Below are positions 54,367-63,222 of a stretch of 64,000 nt of DNA, one piece after another. How positions within the stretch are numbered: position 1 is the first letter of the stretch; each line of letters opens with the position of its first letter. The notes below the pieces were generated by a model. It was not told where the DNA came from and did not search any database. It saw only the letters and a program-made list of their open reading frames with translations. The position numbers were made by a program, and so were the translations under genes. This DNA is from JAFGNB01 sp050304135. GTDB lineage: Bacteria; Fibrobacterota; Chitinivibrionia; Chitinivibrionales; Chitinispirillaceae. Location of the stretch: the NCBI GenBank assembly GCA_050304135.1, contig JBNLDC010000067.1, forward strand, positions 1 to 64,000. Reading direction: 5' to 3'.

Positions 54367-54828
54367 CTACACACTGAAACTCTTTTCATCCCCATCAACA
54401 CCTTTTTTCTTCAGGTACTCACGGAAAGCAGCTTCCCCCTGCTCCTCCCAGAATGAGTGGTAATGCCTGATCTCTTCCTGTGAAAACCCTCCATGGCCTG
54501 CACTGCAGTGTGCATCGTCGCCACCCTGCAGCCAATGGTGAAACTTCTCCCGGTGCCAGCGGTGATAATCCGGTTTCCGGCGCGGCGGATGCACACCACT
54601 GAAAAGGATCTTCGACAACACGGTTATTCCGAATGCCTGCCAGTAGGAAACCGTTCTTAATCCGAACAGTAACGGCATAAGCCAGTTCCACAAAAGCATC
54701 ACCAGCCAGCCGAAGAGCAATGCGAATAAAGAAGCAAAGAGCACCCCGGCAACTGCTATTCCAATAATTCTTACCGCCCGTTTCGGACGTTCCCGATCAT
54801 AGTAATGCTCAAGATGTGCATGGTACAT
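54367..54828 (-). CDS. Small membrane protein linked to ECF sigma factor
   Basis: This 153-residue protein has two membrane segments (about 20-45 and 47-75: RIIGIAVAGVLFASLFALLFGW and LMPLLFGLRTVSYWQAFG). A His/Cys-rich cytoplasmic or periplasmic tail follows (HRWHREKFHHWL, DDAHCSAGHGG). The LFGLRTVSYWQAFGITVLSKILF pattern recurs in small proteins encoded next to ECF sigma factors in other genomes, as I recall. It lies 24 nt downstream of the sigma gene, so it may be a regulator (anti-sigma-like) or accessory. Direct evidence is lacking. Confidence 0.7.
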   Translation of the reverse strand: MYHAHLEHYYDRERPKRAVRIIGIAVAGVLFASLFALLFGWLVMLLWNWLMPLLFGLRTVSYWQAFGITVLSKILFSGVHPPRRKPDYHRWHREKFHHWLQGGDDAHCSAGHGGFSQEEIRHYHSFWEEQGEAAFREYLKKKGVDGDEKSFSV

Positions 54829-54852
54829 ACGTACTCCTTTGTTTAATTTTTT

Positions 54853-55398
54853 CTAGGTAATCGACTGCAATTGTTTTCTTATTTTTTTAAAAGAGCGCGA
54901 CTTCTGAGACAGCAGGGTACCGATTGGCACCTCCCACCGCTCCGAAAGTTCGGCAAAGGTGCATCCCTCTATTTCAGTTGCGATAATTACCGCCTGCTCC
55001 TGAAGCGGAAGTGACCTGATAAGTTCCATTGCTTTTCCGAAAAGCTCCCGGTTTTCCACTGCATTTCCCTGATCACCAGCACTCTGAGCCAGTACATCAA
55101 CCAGCCGCGCCCCCTCCTGCTCATCACCGACCGGAGCGTCAAGCGATTCAACCGGTTTTTTCCTTCGGAACGAATCAACCACCCGGTTTCTGAGCGACTG
55201 ATAGATATAGGCACCAAGATGTTCTATCGGTTCCCCTATATCCCCTTTTTCAAAGAGATGAAATGCGACATCCTGCACAATATCCTCAGCATCCCGGTCA
55301 GCTGCATCATCAACCAAACTGCGCACGAAGCCAACCAGCGCCTGGTATTCACTCTGAAAGAATTGCCTGACCTGCAGCCAGGGAGTCAATGTTGCCAT
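54853..55398 (-). CDS. ECF-family RNA polymerase sigma factor
   Basis: This 181-residue sigma-70-family protein has region 2 (DRDAEDIVQDVAFHLFEKG, LGAYIYQSLRNRVVDSFRRKK) and region 4 (LIRSLPLQEQAVIIATEIEGCTFAELSERWEVPIGTLLSQKSRSFKKIRKQL) separated by a short acidic linker, with no region 1 or 3. It directs a stress or envelope regulon that cannot be told from here. It is transcribed divergently from the PKD/SGNH gene, with about 250 nt between starts, and precedes the small membrane protein. Confidence 0.93.
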   Translation of the reverse strand: MATLTPWLQVRQFFQSEYQALVGFVRSLVDDAADRDAEDIVQDVAFHLFEKGDIGEPIEHLGAYIYQSLRNRVVDSFRRKKPVESLDAPVGDEQEGARLVDVLAQSAGDQGNAVENRELFGKAMELIRSLPLQEQAVIIATEIEGCTFAELSERWEVPIGTLLSQKSRSFKKIRKQLQSIT

Positions 55399-55648
55399 GG
55401 TTATCCAGACGCAATCCGGTGGAATTTATTGCAGAGAAATATTTTTTTCTGCAGATAATTACAAGGCGTCCAACCAAACAAGGGTGTTATCGTCGATTCT
55501 CTTTAGAGGTGACCTCGTAACGCCGTACAAAAAAAATACATACAGGGCTGTCGGATTCTTCCGGTCGCCACATTCCGGTAATTTGGCAGCAGTAACTGAA
55601 GGGATGTATTTTACCGGAGTCAATTTGTCACCAGACGAAAGATGCTGT

Positions 55649-58060
55649 ATGCTATTCATCCGGAAACAACACCTGACGGCAGGAGTACTCTGTGTAGCGT
55701 TTTTGCTGTTGTGCACCGCCGATAACCCGCAGACAGTGCAGCTCCCCAACCTCGAACTTTCAACACGGGCCGACTCCACGGTAGCAGTACGGGACTCGTT
55801 TTACATATACATCACCACCGAAGGCGAAGAAAACCTGCCGCTTACCTACTTTCTCGCCCGGGACGATTCATGGGCAATTGACTCCGTACATGCCCCCGGG
55901 TTCGCCGTTGCATGGGATTTTCCCGATACCGGTTTCCATAACTGCATTGTCTGGGCCGCAGACTCAACCGGACGCCGTTCAAACGTAGATACACTTTCGG
56001 TCAGGGTACGCAGTTTTCGTCCGGAAGTGCAGATCAGCGGAGCAGAATCAGCATCAGTCAATGAACCGGTATTGGTACGGTGTACCGGACAAGATAAAGA
56101 CGGCACCATACTGCAGTATAAATGGATAATTGACGGCAGCGTAGAACGAATCACCACGGCAGATACGGATTCACTGCTATGGAGCTGGGACACCGGAGAT
56201 ACCGGTTGTCATTACCTGAGTGTTATCGCAATTGATCAGGACGGTCTCTCTTCGGAACCGGATACAGTTCAAATCTGTAGCGAACTTGAACCTCCCGTGG
56301 CGATCCTTTCAGGAACAACCGATATTTCCATCAACGATACGGTACTGTTTACCTGCCGCGCCGCGGATACCACTATCGTTATTGCAGAGTATCAGTGGTC
56401 TGTCGATCCCGAAGGATCTCAGTGGATTTCCACCGTTTCCGACAACCTGCCGCTCTTCTGGAGACTGCCCGATACCGGTCTGCATACGATCCGCTGCCGC
56501 ATTTGTGACAAACGGGAGGTCTGCAGTGCACCGGAATCACTCATAGTCCATGTTTCGGCATGCCCCCCAGACGTGGAGCTGCACGGTCCGCGTATTGTTT
56601 CCGAAGGAGATACCGCACGATTTTCCGTTTCGGCAAGCGACAGCGACGGATCAGTTATCCGTCTCCAGTGGCGGCTCAGCTCACCGGATACGTCTTTTTC
56701 GACTTCTGCAGACGATTCCTCTCTGACGCGGGTCTGGTCGATACATGATACCGGCAGCTGCCGTATTGAAGCCAGCGCAGTGGATGATGACTCATTACAA
56801 TCGGCGACAGTGAGCTGGAACGTACAAATCGTATCCGCACTTCCGGTGCTCCTGCCGTTGCCGGATACAACGCTTTCGATTACTGACACATTGTTGATAC
56901 GGCGAACGATTGTCGACTCATCGGTCACTGCTGCACTCTACTTTTTCAACACCAGCGGCGCCGACGGGTGGGATGACAGCAGCGAAACACCGTTGTGCAC
57001 GCTGACCTATACCGGTGCGACACCGGTTGCTGTCATTACCGGGGTCAGGAGTACCAGCGGACGATTCTTCAGTGACACCATTACCGTCTCGTTCAACCGA
57101 CCACCGGAGATCAGGTCGACATCACTGGTCAACCAGGACACCCTCTGGTGTGCAACTGCGAACCTGCCGGGAACCTTGCCGCTTACAGTCGTCACGACTG
57201 ATCCGGATAACGATTCGCTCATGACCACCATCATCTGGGGGCGAGGTACATCGTTTGACACACTGGAGTATTCCGATACCACCCGGTTGCGGATCGATTC
57301 CACCGGATGGTATGAGTGGACCATCACGACCGAAGACAGCAGGGGGCAGAGCGATTCACGCACCGGTACCACCTGCATCGGCAGAGAGTATACCATATGT
57401 TTCGCCGGTCACTCCATTGTCGCGGGACTTATAAATGATGCCCTCAATCCCAGTACCATGGGCGGATTCCGAACAGGCGTTCTCGCCGGATTGCGGGACA
57501 GTCTGAATTCGCTGGAACGTTTACGGCCGATCGGTCCGTTCGTTACCGGATTAATGTCTGCACGGGAGGTGGACGACTCCTGCTTTGCGATATCCGGTTC
57601 CCTGGCACTTGAAATAAACCTTTTACTGGAACATGCCTACCCGGCATTGACAGCTGATATCTGGGTACTGATGCTGGGAGTGAACGGCAGTTTCGACGCA
57701 AAAGAGACCTCCGCCACCCACACGATCATCCGAACCATTTTCACCCGGAACCCGGAAGCGCAGCTCTATGTACTGACCTCTCCGCCCTATACCCAGAATC
57801 TGAGTGCGATCCAGTTCCTGACCTATAACAGGAAACTGCGCGACACCATTTCCTACTGGGCCGAAAACAGTTACGGCGCTCATATCGTCGAAGCTGATTC
57901 GGTGCTCTCAGATGGTACCACCATTTATGATTCACTGTTTTCCAATGACGTTGTCCATCCCAATCAGGCTGGTTACAATGCACTCAGCGATGAGATTCTC
58001 AACGTTATGTGGAACAGCGAGCCGCCGGTTCTCGAAGTAAAGCACGAAGAAATCTTCTGA
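55649..58060 (+). CDS. Exported PKD/Ig-repeat SGNH hydrolase-like protein
   Basis: This protein is about 803 residues if started at 55649 (MLFIRKQHLTAGVLCVAFLLLCTAD, a lipoprotein-like or type I signal); the frame is open back to 55397. About five PKD/Ig-like modules (residues 50-560) share the pattern of a W-x-xDTG turn and DxDG-type loops. The C-terminal domain (about 585-790) has an SGNH hydrolase plan: block I FAGHSIVAGL, block III LMLGVNGSF, block V DVVHPNQAGYN. Block I reads GHS instead of GDS, but Ser and the DxxH dyad are kept. It likely deacylates a polysaccharide in the envelope. Its stop lies 3 nt from that of the convergent TIGR02171-like gene. Confidence 0.82.
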   Translation: MLFIRKQHLTAGVLCVAFLLLCTADNPQTVQLPNLELSTRADSTVAVRDSFYIYITTEGEENLPLTYFLARDDSWAIDSVHAPGFAVAWDFPDTGFHNCIVWAADSTGRRSNVDTLSVRVRSFRPEVQISGAESASVNEPVLVRCTGQDKDGTILQYKWIIDGSVERITTADTDSLLWSWDTGDTGCHYLSVIAIDQDGLSSEPDTVQICSELEPPVAILSGTTDISINDTVLFTCRAADTTIVIAEYQWSVDPEGSQWISTVSDNLPLFWRLPDTGLHTIRCRICDKREVCSAPESLIVHVSACPPDVELHGPRIVSEGDTARFSVSASDSDGSVIRLQWRLSSPDTSFSTSADDSSLTRVWSIHDTGSCRIEASAVDDDSLQSATVSWNVQIVSALPVLLPLPDTTLSITDTLLIRRTIVDSSVTAALYFFNTSGADGWDDSSETPLCTLTYTGATPVAVITGVRSTSGRFFSDTITVSFNRPPEIRSTSLVNQDTLWCATANLPGTLPLTVVTTDPDNDSLMTTIIWGRGTSFDTLEYSDTTRLRIDSTGWYEWTITTEDSRGQSDSRTGTTCIGREYTICFAGHSIVAGLINDALNPSTMGGFRTGVLAGLRDSLNSLERLRPIGPFVTGLMSAREVDDSCFAISGSLALEINLLLEHAYPALTADIWVLMLGVNGSFDAKETSATHTIIRTIFTRNPEAQLYVLTSPPYTQNLSAIQFLTYNRKLRDTISYWAENSYGAHIVEADSVLSDGTTIYDSLFSNDVVHPNQAGYNALSDEILNVMWNSEPPVLEVKHEEIF

Positions 58061-58063
58061 ACA

Positions 58064-60892
58064 TCACTTCCGCTCGAGCACTGCCTGCACTACACTGTCG
58101 ATCCGACCGCTCAGCTTCACCGCGCCTTCGGCATCAAGATGCGACGCATCGCTGAATTCTTCTGCGGTATAATCATGGTTCCCCGAAAGATTCGCATCGT
58201 ACAGAGTGAACGAGGTGTTCAATGAATCGATCGTCTGTAAACGGGCTATAATTTCCTGCGCGGTTTCGCGTGCCGGACCGTATGCACCGTACACCGCGGT
58301 TTCCCGATAATGAGGGCTCATTGGTGTCAGAACGCCTAGCAGCTGGATACCACGGGCCGCAGCTGCCTCTGCCATCGTCTGTACAACAGAGATATTTTCC
58401 GATACCTGGTCATCCATCTCCCAGGCCCACGGCAGTGGAACAGAAATGGTATCTGCTCCCCATCCGTTACCCGCAACCTTATACCAGCCGAGCTGATCAT
58501 AGGTATAGTTATCGGGATGGGGAGCACCCGCCACCGCATACCCGAAACCTGCGGGAACACCTGTCGACCAGAAATCATGATTTCGGTCGTAGGCAAAACC
58601 ACGGGTATTTTCCGTACCGGTAAGCCAGGTATCATCGCCTCCCGGGAGATTGAACCAGCATACATCAATACCGATCACGACAGCTTTAAGCCTGCTGCAA
58701 TGATTAAGAGCATAGTCTTCGAGCAGATGCCGGGCACTCAACAATCCACCACCACTGAAGCTCATATTAACCGAAAAGCGTGGAGCAAACTGCTGAGGTG
58801 CCCCCCCGTTTTCCATACGAGAGCTTCCGAGCAGCAGAACTTCGATGGAATCGGCGAATTCCCAGAACATCGGCATTTTCATTGCAAGAACCTGCTGATA
58901 AACATGTGATGGCGGTTCGTTGTACCATCCTGCACTGTCGAGCGCAATCTGCGGATCAATCGAAAACGATTCTTCCGCAATCCATACCGATGGATGCCAG
59001 AGATCACTTCCCTTCAGAATCGGCACATAGGTGGAGTCCTGCAGATCAACAAGATACACACGTGATCGATGCACCGGATCCGCCGTGGATTTTGCTCCCG
59101 CTACCGCATACCGCTCAAGGTTTGACCATTCGGGATGATCCCACTCAACCATTCCCTCCGGGGTACCGTACCATCGCTCCACAGCTCCGGAATACGAGCA
59201 CATAAACAGTATCGAATGCGTGAAATAGACTGATCCGGTCACGGTACTCGCGGTGCGCCCGCTACCGAAATCAAGGAACAGTACCCGGTCGGGATGATCC
59301 GGACCGGGGGCAATTGACACATTGCAAACCTGCGATGTATCTCCCGGTTGCTTCCCGTTGAAGGGTGCGGTAAACAGTGTCCGAAGCTCTCCCTCGGGGA
59401 GTTTTTTCATGAGCAGATGCGGGTATCCTGTAGCAAGGTAGTGTCCGTCGGCGGAAAGCCCCCCGTGAAAACTGCCATCTGCTACCAGCACCTGCGGAGC
59501 CCCGGACGGTTTTCCACCCGATATTTTCTGTTTTTTCGTTGTGGTCTGATTCCACAACAGGTTGGTGTTAAGTACCGATGAGCTGGTGTAGATAATGAAC
59601 GTATCACTCGTTGCGGGATCAACCCACCAGCGTGGAACAAATGCCGGTGAATCGTCCAGCCGCTGCAGTACCGACCCGGTACTGTCCAGTTGACGTATCC
59701 AGATTTCGGATCCATCAATAGCACCCTCATCTCGTGTGCAGAAAGCCACCCATTTGCCATCGGGTGAGACAGAGGGAAGGTACACCCCATTCATATCGGT
59801 ATACCGGTACAACTGCGGATTACGACCGGTAAAATCAGCACAGCAGAGCACGCCACCTCCCGGGGCCATAGCGATGCATGCCACTTTCATACCGCCCGAA
59901 GGCAGTGGATTCCCGGTAGTTTCACACAAGGAAATCCGGTACAGCGAATCCGCGGCGGCATACTCAGAGAGATAGTGCGGATGGTCTATGACTCCACGGC
60001 AGCATCTGAATCCGATATACGGAGCAGCAGTCGAGGAGACCGTCGCATACGTATCGGCCCGAGATGATGGCCGCAGTTTTTCAACCGTATGAGCGAAACT
60101 GCCACCCTTGACAGGACGTAATCCGGTTCCGGCTTCAAGAGAACCGGCAAAATCAGTCAGCGTATCCGGCCTGAAAACTGTTTTCCAGTCGTTTACCCAC
60201 TCCAGTGCATTTCCCGCCATATCGTACAACCCGAATCCGTTCGGGAGCAATGTGCAGACCGTGTGAGCGGAGTCTCCCGAATTAAGAGCACTCCAGGCAT
60301 ATTCCGCCGCACGGGAGGCTTCACCATCATCTCCCCAGAAAAACGAGGTTGCAGTACCTGCCCTTGCGCAGAATTCCCATTCCGCTTCGGTCGGCAGCCG
60401 GTATCCGGTGCGGGAAAAATCGGTAACCAGCCCGTTGATTCTGTATACTCTTCCATCAGTCGTTTTTTCAATGTTTGAGTAACGGTATACGGTATCAAGC
60501 CCTGCAAGAATGCTGCGCCGGTTGCAGAACAGTACCGCATCATACCAGGTTACGTAACAGACCGGTTTCAGGGAGGAGCTGTCGGCGGCAGAGTATTCAC
60601 GGGGAAGATACCCCGTCAGTTCGAGAAACTGCGCAACGGTTACCTCGGCAGTATCCATCTGAAAACTGTAGTCAAAGGAGACCTGCATTGGGGGGATTTC
60701 ATCATCCTCAGCCCACCGGTCGGAGGAACCCATAAAAAACGAGACTCCATCTGCTTCGATCAGCTTCATGCCCGCACTGACAACAGCAGCCGGGCCCTGC
60801 TGCACCGGTTGCTTAGTGCTGCAGGAAAGCAGCAAAAAGAGTGCGACTGTAGTTTTCCGTCGAAATGAGCTGTACCACCAATGTACCGACAT
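58064..60892 (-). CDS. TIGR02171-like lipoprotein, FGE-propeller-SGNH
   Basis: This 942-residue predicted lipoprotein (lipobox LLLSC, Cys at about 24) has three parts. The first is an FGE/sulfatase-modifying-type domain (about 45-310: MKLIEADGVSFFMGSS, GYRLPTEAEWEFCARAGT, GFGLYDMAGNALEWVNDW, KGGSFAHT). The second is a TolB/WD40-like beta-propeller (about 340-690: SVSPDGKWVAFCTRDEG). The third is an SGNH-like C-terminus (about 705-940: VLLLGSSRMENG, AVVIGIDVCWFN, DASHLDAEGAVKL). Length, lipoprotein nature and order match the Fibrobacter paralogous family TIGR02171, whose function is unknown. The FGE fold here may be a binding domain rather than an enzyme. AGGAATCAGGG precedes the ATG. Confidence 0.85.
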   Translation of the reverse strand: MSVHWWYSSFRRKTTVALFLLLSCSTKQPVQQGPAAVVSAGMKLIEADGVSFFMGSSDRWAEDDEIPPMQVSFDYSFQMDTAEVTVAQFLELTGYLPREYSAADSSSLKPVCYVTWYDAVLFCNRRSILAGLDTVYRYSNIEKTTDGRVYRINGLVTDFSRTGYRLPTEAEWEFCARAGTATSFFWGDDGEASRAAEYAWSALNSGDSAHTVCTLLPNGFGLYDMAGNALEWVNDWKTVFRPDTLTDFAGSLEAGTGLRPVKGGSFAHTVEKLRPSSRADTYATVSSTAAPYIGFRCCRGVIDHPHYLSEYAAADSLYRISLCETTGNPLPSGGMKVACIAMAPGGGVLCCADFTGRNPQLYRYTDMNGVYLPSVSPDGKWVAFCTRDEGAIDGSEIWIRQLDSTGSVLQRLDDSPAFVPRWWVDPATSDTFIIYTSSSVLNTNLLWNQTTTKKQKISGGKPSGAPQVLVADGSFHGGLSADGHYLATGYPHLLMKKLPEGELRTLFTAPFNGKQPGDTSQVCNVSIAPGPDHPDRVLFLDFGSGRTASTVTGSVYFTHSILFMCSYSGAVERWYGTPEGMVEWDHPEWSNLERYAVAGAKSTADPVHRSRVYLVDLQDSTYVPILKGSDLWHPSVWIAEESFSIDPQIALDSAGWYNEPPSHVYQQVLAMKMPMFWEFADSIEVLLLGSSRMENGGAPQQFAPRFSVNMSFSGGGLLSARHLLEDYALNHCSRLKAVVIGIDVCWFNLPGGDDTWLTGTENTRGFAYDRNHDFWSTGVPAGFGYAVAGAPHPDNYTYDQLGWYKVAGNGWGADTISVPLPWAWEMDDQVSENISVVQTMAEAAAARGIQLLGVLTPMSPHYRETAVYGAYGPARETAQEIIARLQTIDSLNTSFTLYDANLSGNHDYTAEEFSDASHLDAEGAVKLSGRIDSVVQAVLERK

Positions 60893-61327
60893 CCCAATAG
60901 TCCCTGATTCCTGTAAACTCTGCGAGTTTTGATGCGATCAGACTGTAGTACAACCGCATTCAGCCATCTCCCGCCACCTGTTGTTGTTTAACCAAACCGG
61001 ACCGACTGTGTCCTGCCGAAACAGTATTAGCAAAATAACTGGTGACACCGCCGCTCCAATACCTCTATCCACAATTCGAGAACATTCCGGAATAACAAAG
61101 AATTCAGTAAAAAACGTATCATACAATTCACGTTTTCCACCAACGACTGTGGTTTATTCACCTCAAACCGGATTGCGATTCAGGATGAGATTACCGAGTC
61201 ACCGTTAAATCGGTAATTGCGACTACAGGTGACCGATAAGGAAATACGGTCCGACTGTCGAACCACTCCTTCTGATGTTCAGACATGGTATATTCTAGGA
61301 ATATGTCCAGAACAGAAAGAGGGAGAT
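60893..61327. other. Gene-free divergent promoter region
   Basis: This stretch lies between the TIGR02171-like lipoprotein and the HExxH protein. It contains the perfect dyad ATTACCGA (61190-61197) / TCGGTAAT (61210-61217), a possible operator for either gene. A frame is open from 61217 in phase with the next gene but has no ribosome site. No -35/-10 pair was resolved. Confidence 0.45.
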
Positions 61328-63181
61328 TTGAAAACTCACGGTTCATGGTGCAGGAGGGTCACTGGAATACACCGTGGTGTTTTTTCCGGTAGTGCAACTT
61401 TAATCCTGCTGCTGTCACCCATGCGGTTTGCACAGCAGGGAGCCCCCTACACCTGGCCTGCCTACAATCCCACCATCGATTACAATTTCAAAGATGAATT
61501 TCCCGCGCTTTCCATGCCCACCAAAGACCTTGACGACTGCAGCGGGGTGGCAGGTACCATATCCGACGGCTGGTGGACCTTCAAATGGGGTGCGAATAAA
61601 AATTCTCTGGTGACTGAGGCAGCCGTCAGACCCATGCTCAAGCGGCTCAACGAGGATTTCGCCTACTTCCGCGACACCATGGGATGGCCCCCGGATAAAC
61701 GGGTACAGAACGGGTACCGCAGCGCGGTATACCTCTATGGATCCTGCCTCTGCACCGACGACAAACCCAATACCGCTCTGGGAGGCTGGCAAAGCTCTGT
61801 GGGTGGTAATCCGATAATTCTTGCCTCCTACTACCCGGTCTACAGTTTCGACCCCGCCTGCACCTACAACGACCGTGAAGCACAGATGGGAGCGATGGTG
61901 CATGAAGGCATCCATTGCGTTCTGGCCTCCCTGCCCGGTTGTAAACGAGCTGCCTGGTTTCATGAGGGGGGCAACACCTGGTTACAGCAGCAGGCCGACG
62001 CACAGCAGACTGGAGACTTCAGTGAGATGGGATTTCTCAACGGCACCACCTATCTCGCCCCGTTCATGCCGATAGAATGCTACAGCGGCTGGCTGCAGGA
62101 CGGCAATTTCGGCGGTCCCTCGGCGGAAGGGGTCGACATGAGCGAAAACGGACAGCAGATCTGCACCTGGCGGCGGTATCTGGGCGGCAATCAGTACGGA
62201 AATGCCTTCCCCACCTTTCTTGGCGAGTGGCTCGGTCCCGGCAGTGTTCCCTGGATCTGGCGCAACTGTCCGGAGCGGGTACTTGAGGGCATCGCCGCCG
62301 AACTCGGCGAAGAGCAGACCCGGCGACTCATTACGGAGTACCGGGCGAAACAGGCCCTTATTGACATGAAGCAATGGTCGAATGCCTTCAAAAAACTGCT
62401 CAACAATAATTTCGGATCAAACATCGGACCCGAATGGGAACCCTACTGGATCAATTGCCCGGTGTGGAAAGCAACCCCATACGCAAAAACAACCGATGAC
62501 GGTACGGGGCGGCTCACCCCCGAGGAACGCACCCTTCCCGGATGGTCAGGTGCCAATCAGATCCCGCTGACGGTATCCGAGAGTCTTGTTACCGTTGATT
62601 TTCAACCCATCGGCGAGAATATGAGCTGTCAACTCTGTTATCGCGCCACCGACGGTGCCCCGGTCTACAGCACTCCGGTCACCAGCGGTGAATGCAGCCT
62701 GCAACTTGACAAAGCTCCCGGGAAGGGAGTGGTACTGGCGGTGATCTGCAATACCGACTACAACTATCTTGGTGAAGCAACCCGCAAAGCGCATTTCGAT
62801 TATCGTTTGAAACTGGTAACCGGGATATCCGGCGCAGCTGATATCTATACGAAATGGTACGATGTTGATCTTACAACACCGGTAGAGACGAACTCACGCA
62901 GTATCGCACCGTCCGGAAATTCCCCGATACAGCCGATTAGCGGGGTATATACCGACCGAGCACTGGCAGTTACTTATACGCTCGTTTCGCCACAACTGGT
63001 CAGCATGGCGATGTACACGGCATCCGGCACATTGGTGCGGCAAACGTCCCCCGCATATCGGCAACAAGGCAGTCATACGGAATTGCTTAATCCAGAGAAG
63101 AGGCTGACACCGTCAGTATACCTGCTCCGCATTACCACAGGAAACTACACGACGTATACAAAGGCGATTTTGGCCAAATAG
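61328..63181 (+). CDS. Secreted HExxH (DUF6055-like) metalloprotease
   Basis: This protein is about 617 residues from a TTG start preceded by AGAGGGAG; an ATG at 61217 is the alternative, and the start is uncertain. A signal segment (SGSATLILLLSPMRFAQ) is followed by a domain with HEGIH (192-196) and a second HEGG (212-215). This is a zincin arrangement in which Glu213 may be the third ligand, as in basic secretory or DUF6055-type families. Cys are frequent (SCLCTDD, PACTYND). After about residue 420, beta modules follow, and the end is a sorting-type module (MYTASGTLVRQ, LTPSVYLLRITTG...AILAK). The substrate is unknown. Confidence 0.75.
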   Translation: MKTHGSWCRRVTGIHRGVFSGSATLILLLSPMRFAQQGAPYTWPAYNPTIDYNFKDEFPALSMPTKDLDDCSGVAGTISDGWWTFKWGANKNSLVTEAAVRPMLKRLNEDFAYFRDTMGWPPDKRVQNGYRSAVYLYGSCLCTDDKPNTALGGWQSSVGGNPIILASYYPVYSFDPACTYNDREAQMGAMVHEGIHCVLASLPGCKRAAWFHEGGNTWLQQQADAQQTGDFSEMGFLNGTTYLAPFMPIECYSGWLQDGNFGGPSAEGVDMSENGQQICTWRRYLGGNQYGNAFPTFLGEWLGPGSVPWIWRNCPERVLEGIAAELGEEQTRRLITEYRAKQALIDMKQWSNAFKKLLNNNFGSNIGPEWEPYWINCPVWKATPYAKTTDDGTGRLTPEERTLPGWSGANQIPLTVSESLVTVDFQPIGENMSCQLCYRATDGAPVYSTPVTSGECSLQLDKAPGKGVVLAVICNTDYNYLGEATRKAHFDYRLKLVTGISGAADIYTKWYDVDLTTPVETNSRSIAPSGNSPIQPISGVYTDRALAVTYTLVSPQLVSMAMYTASGTLVRQTSPAYRQQGSHTELLNPEKRLTPSVYLLRITTGNYTTYTKAILAK

Positions 63182-63222
63182 CTGCGGCAGCTAAGCAACG
63201 TAACAGAGTCCCCACCGAACGA

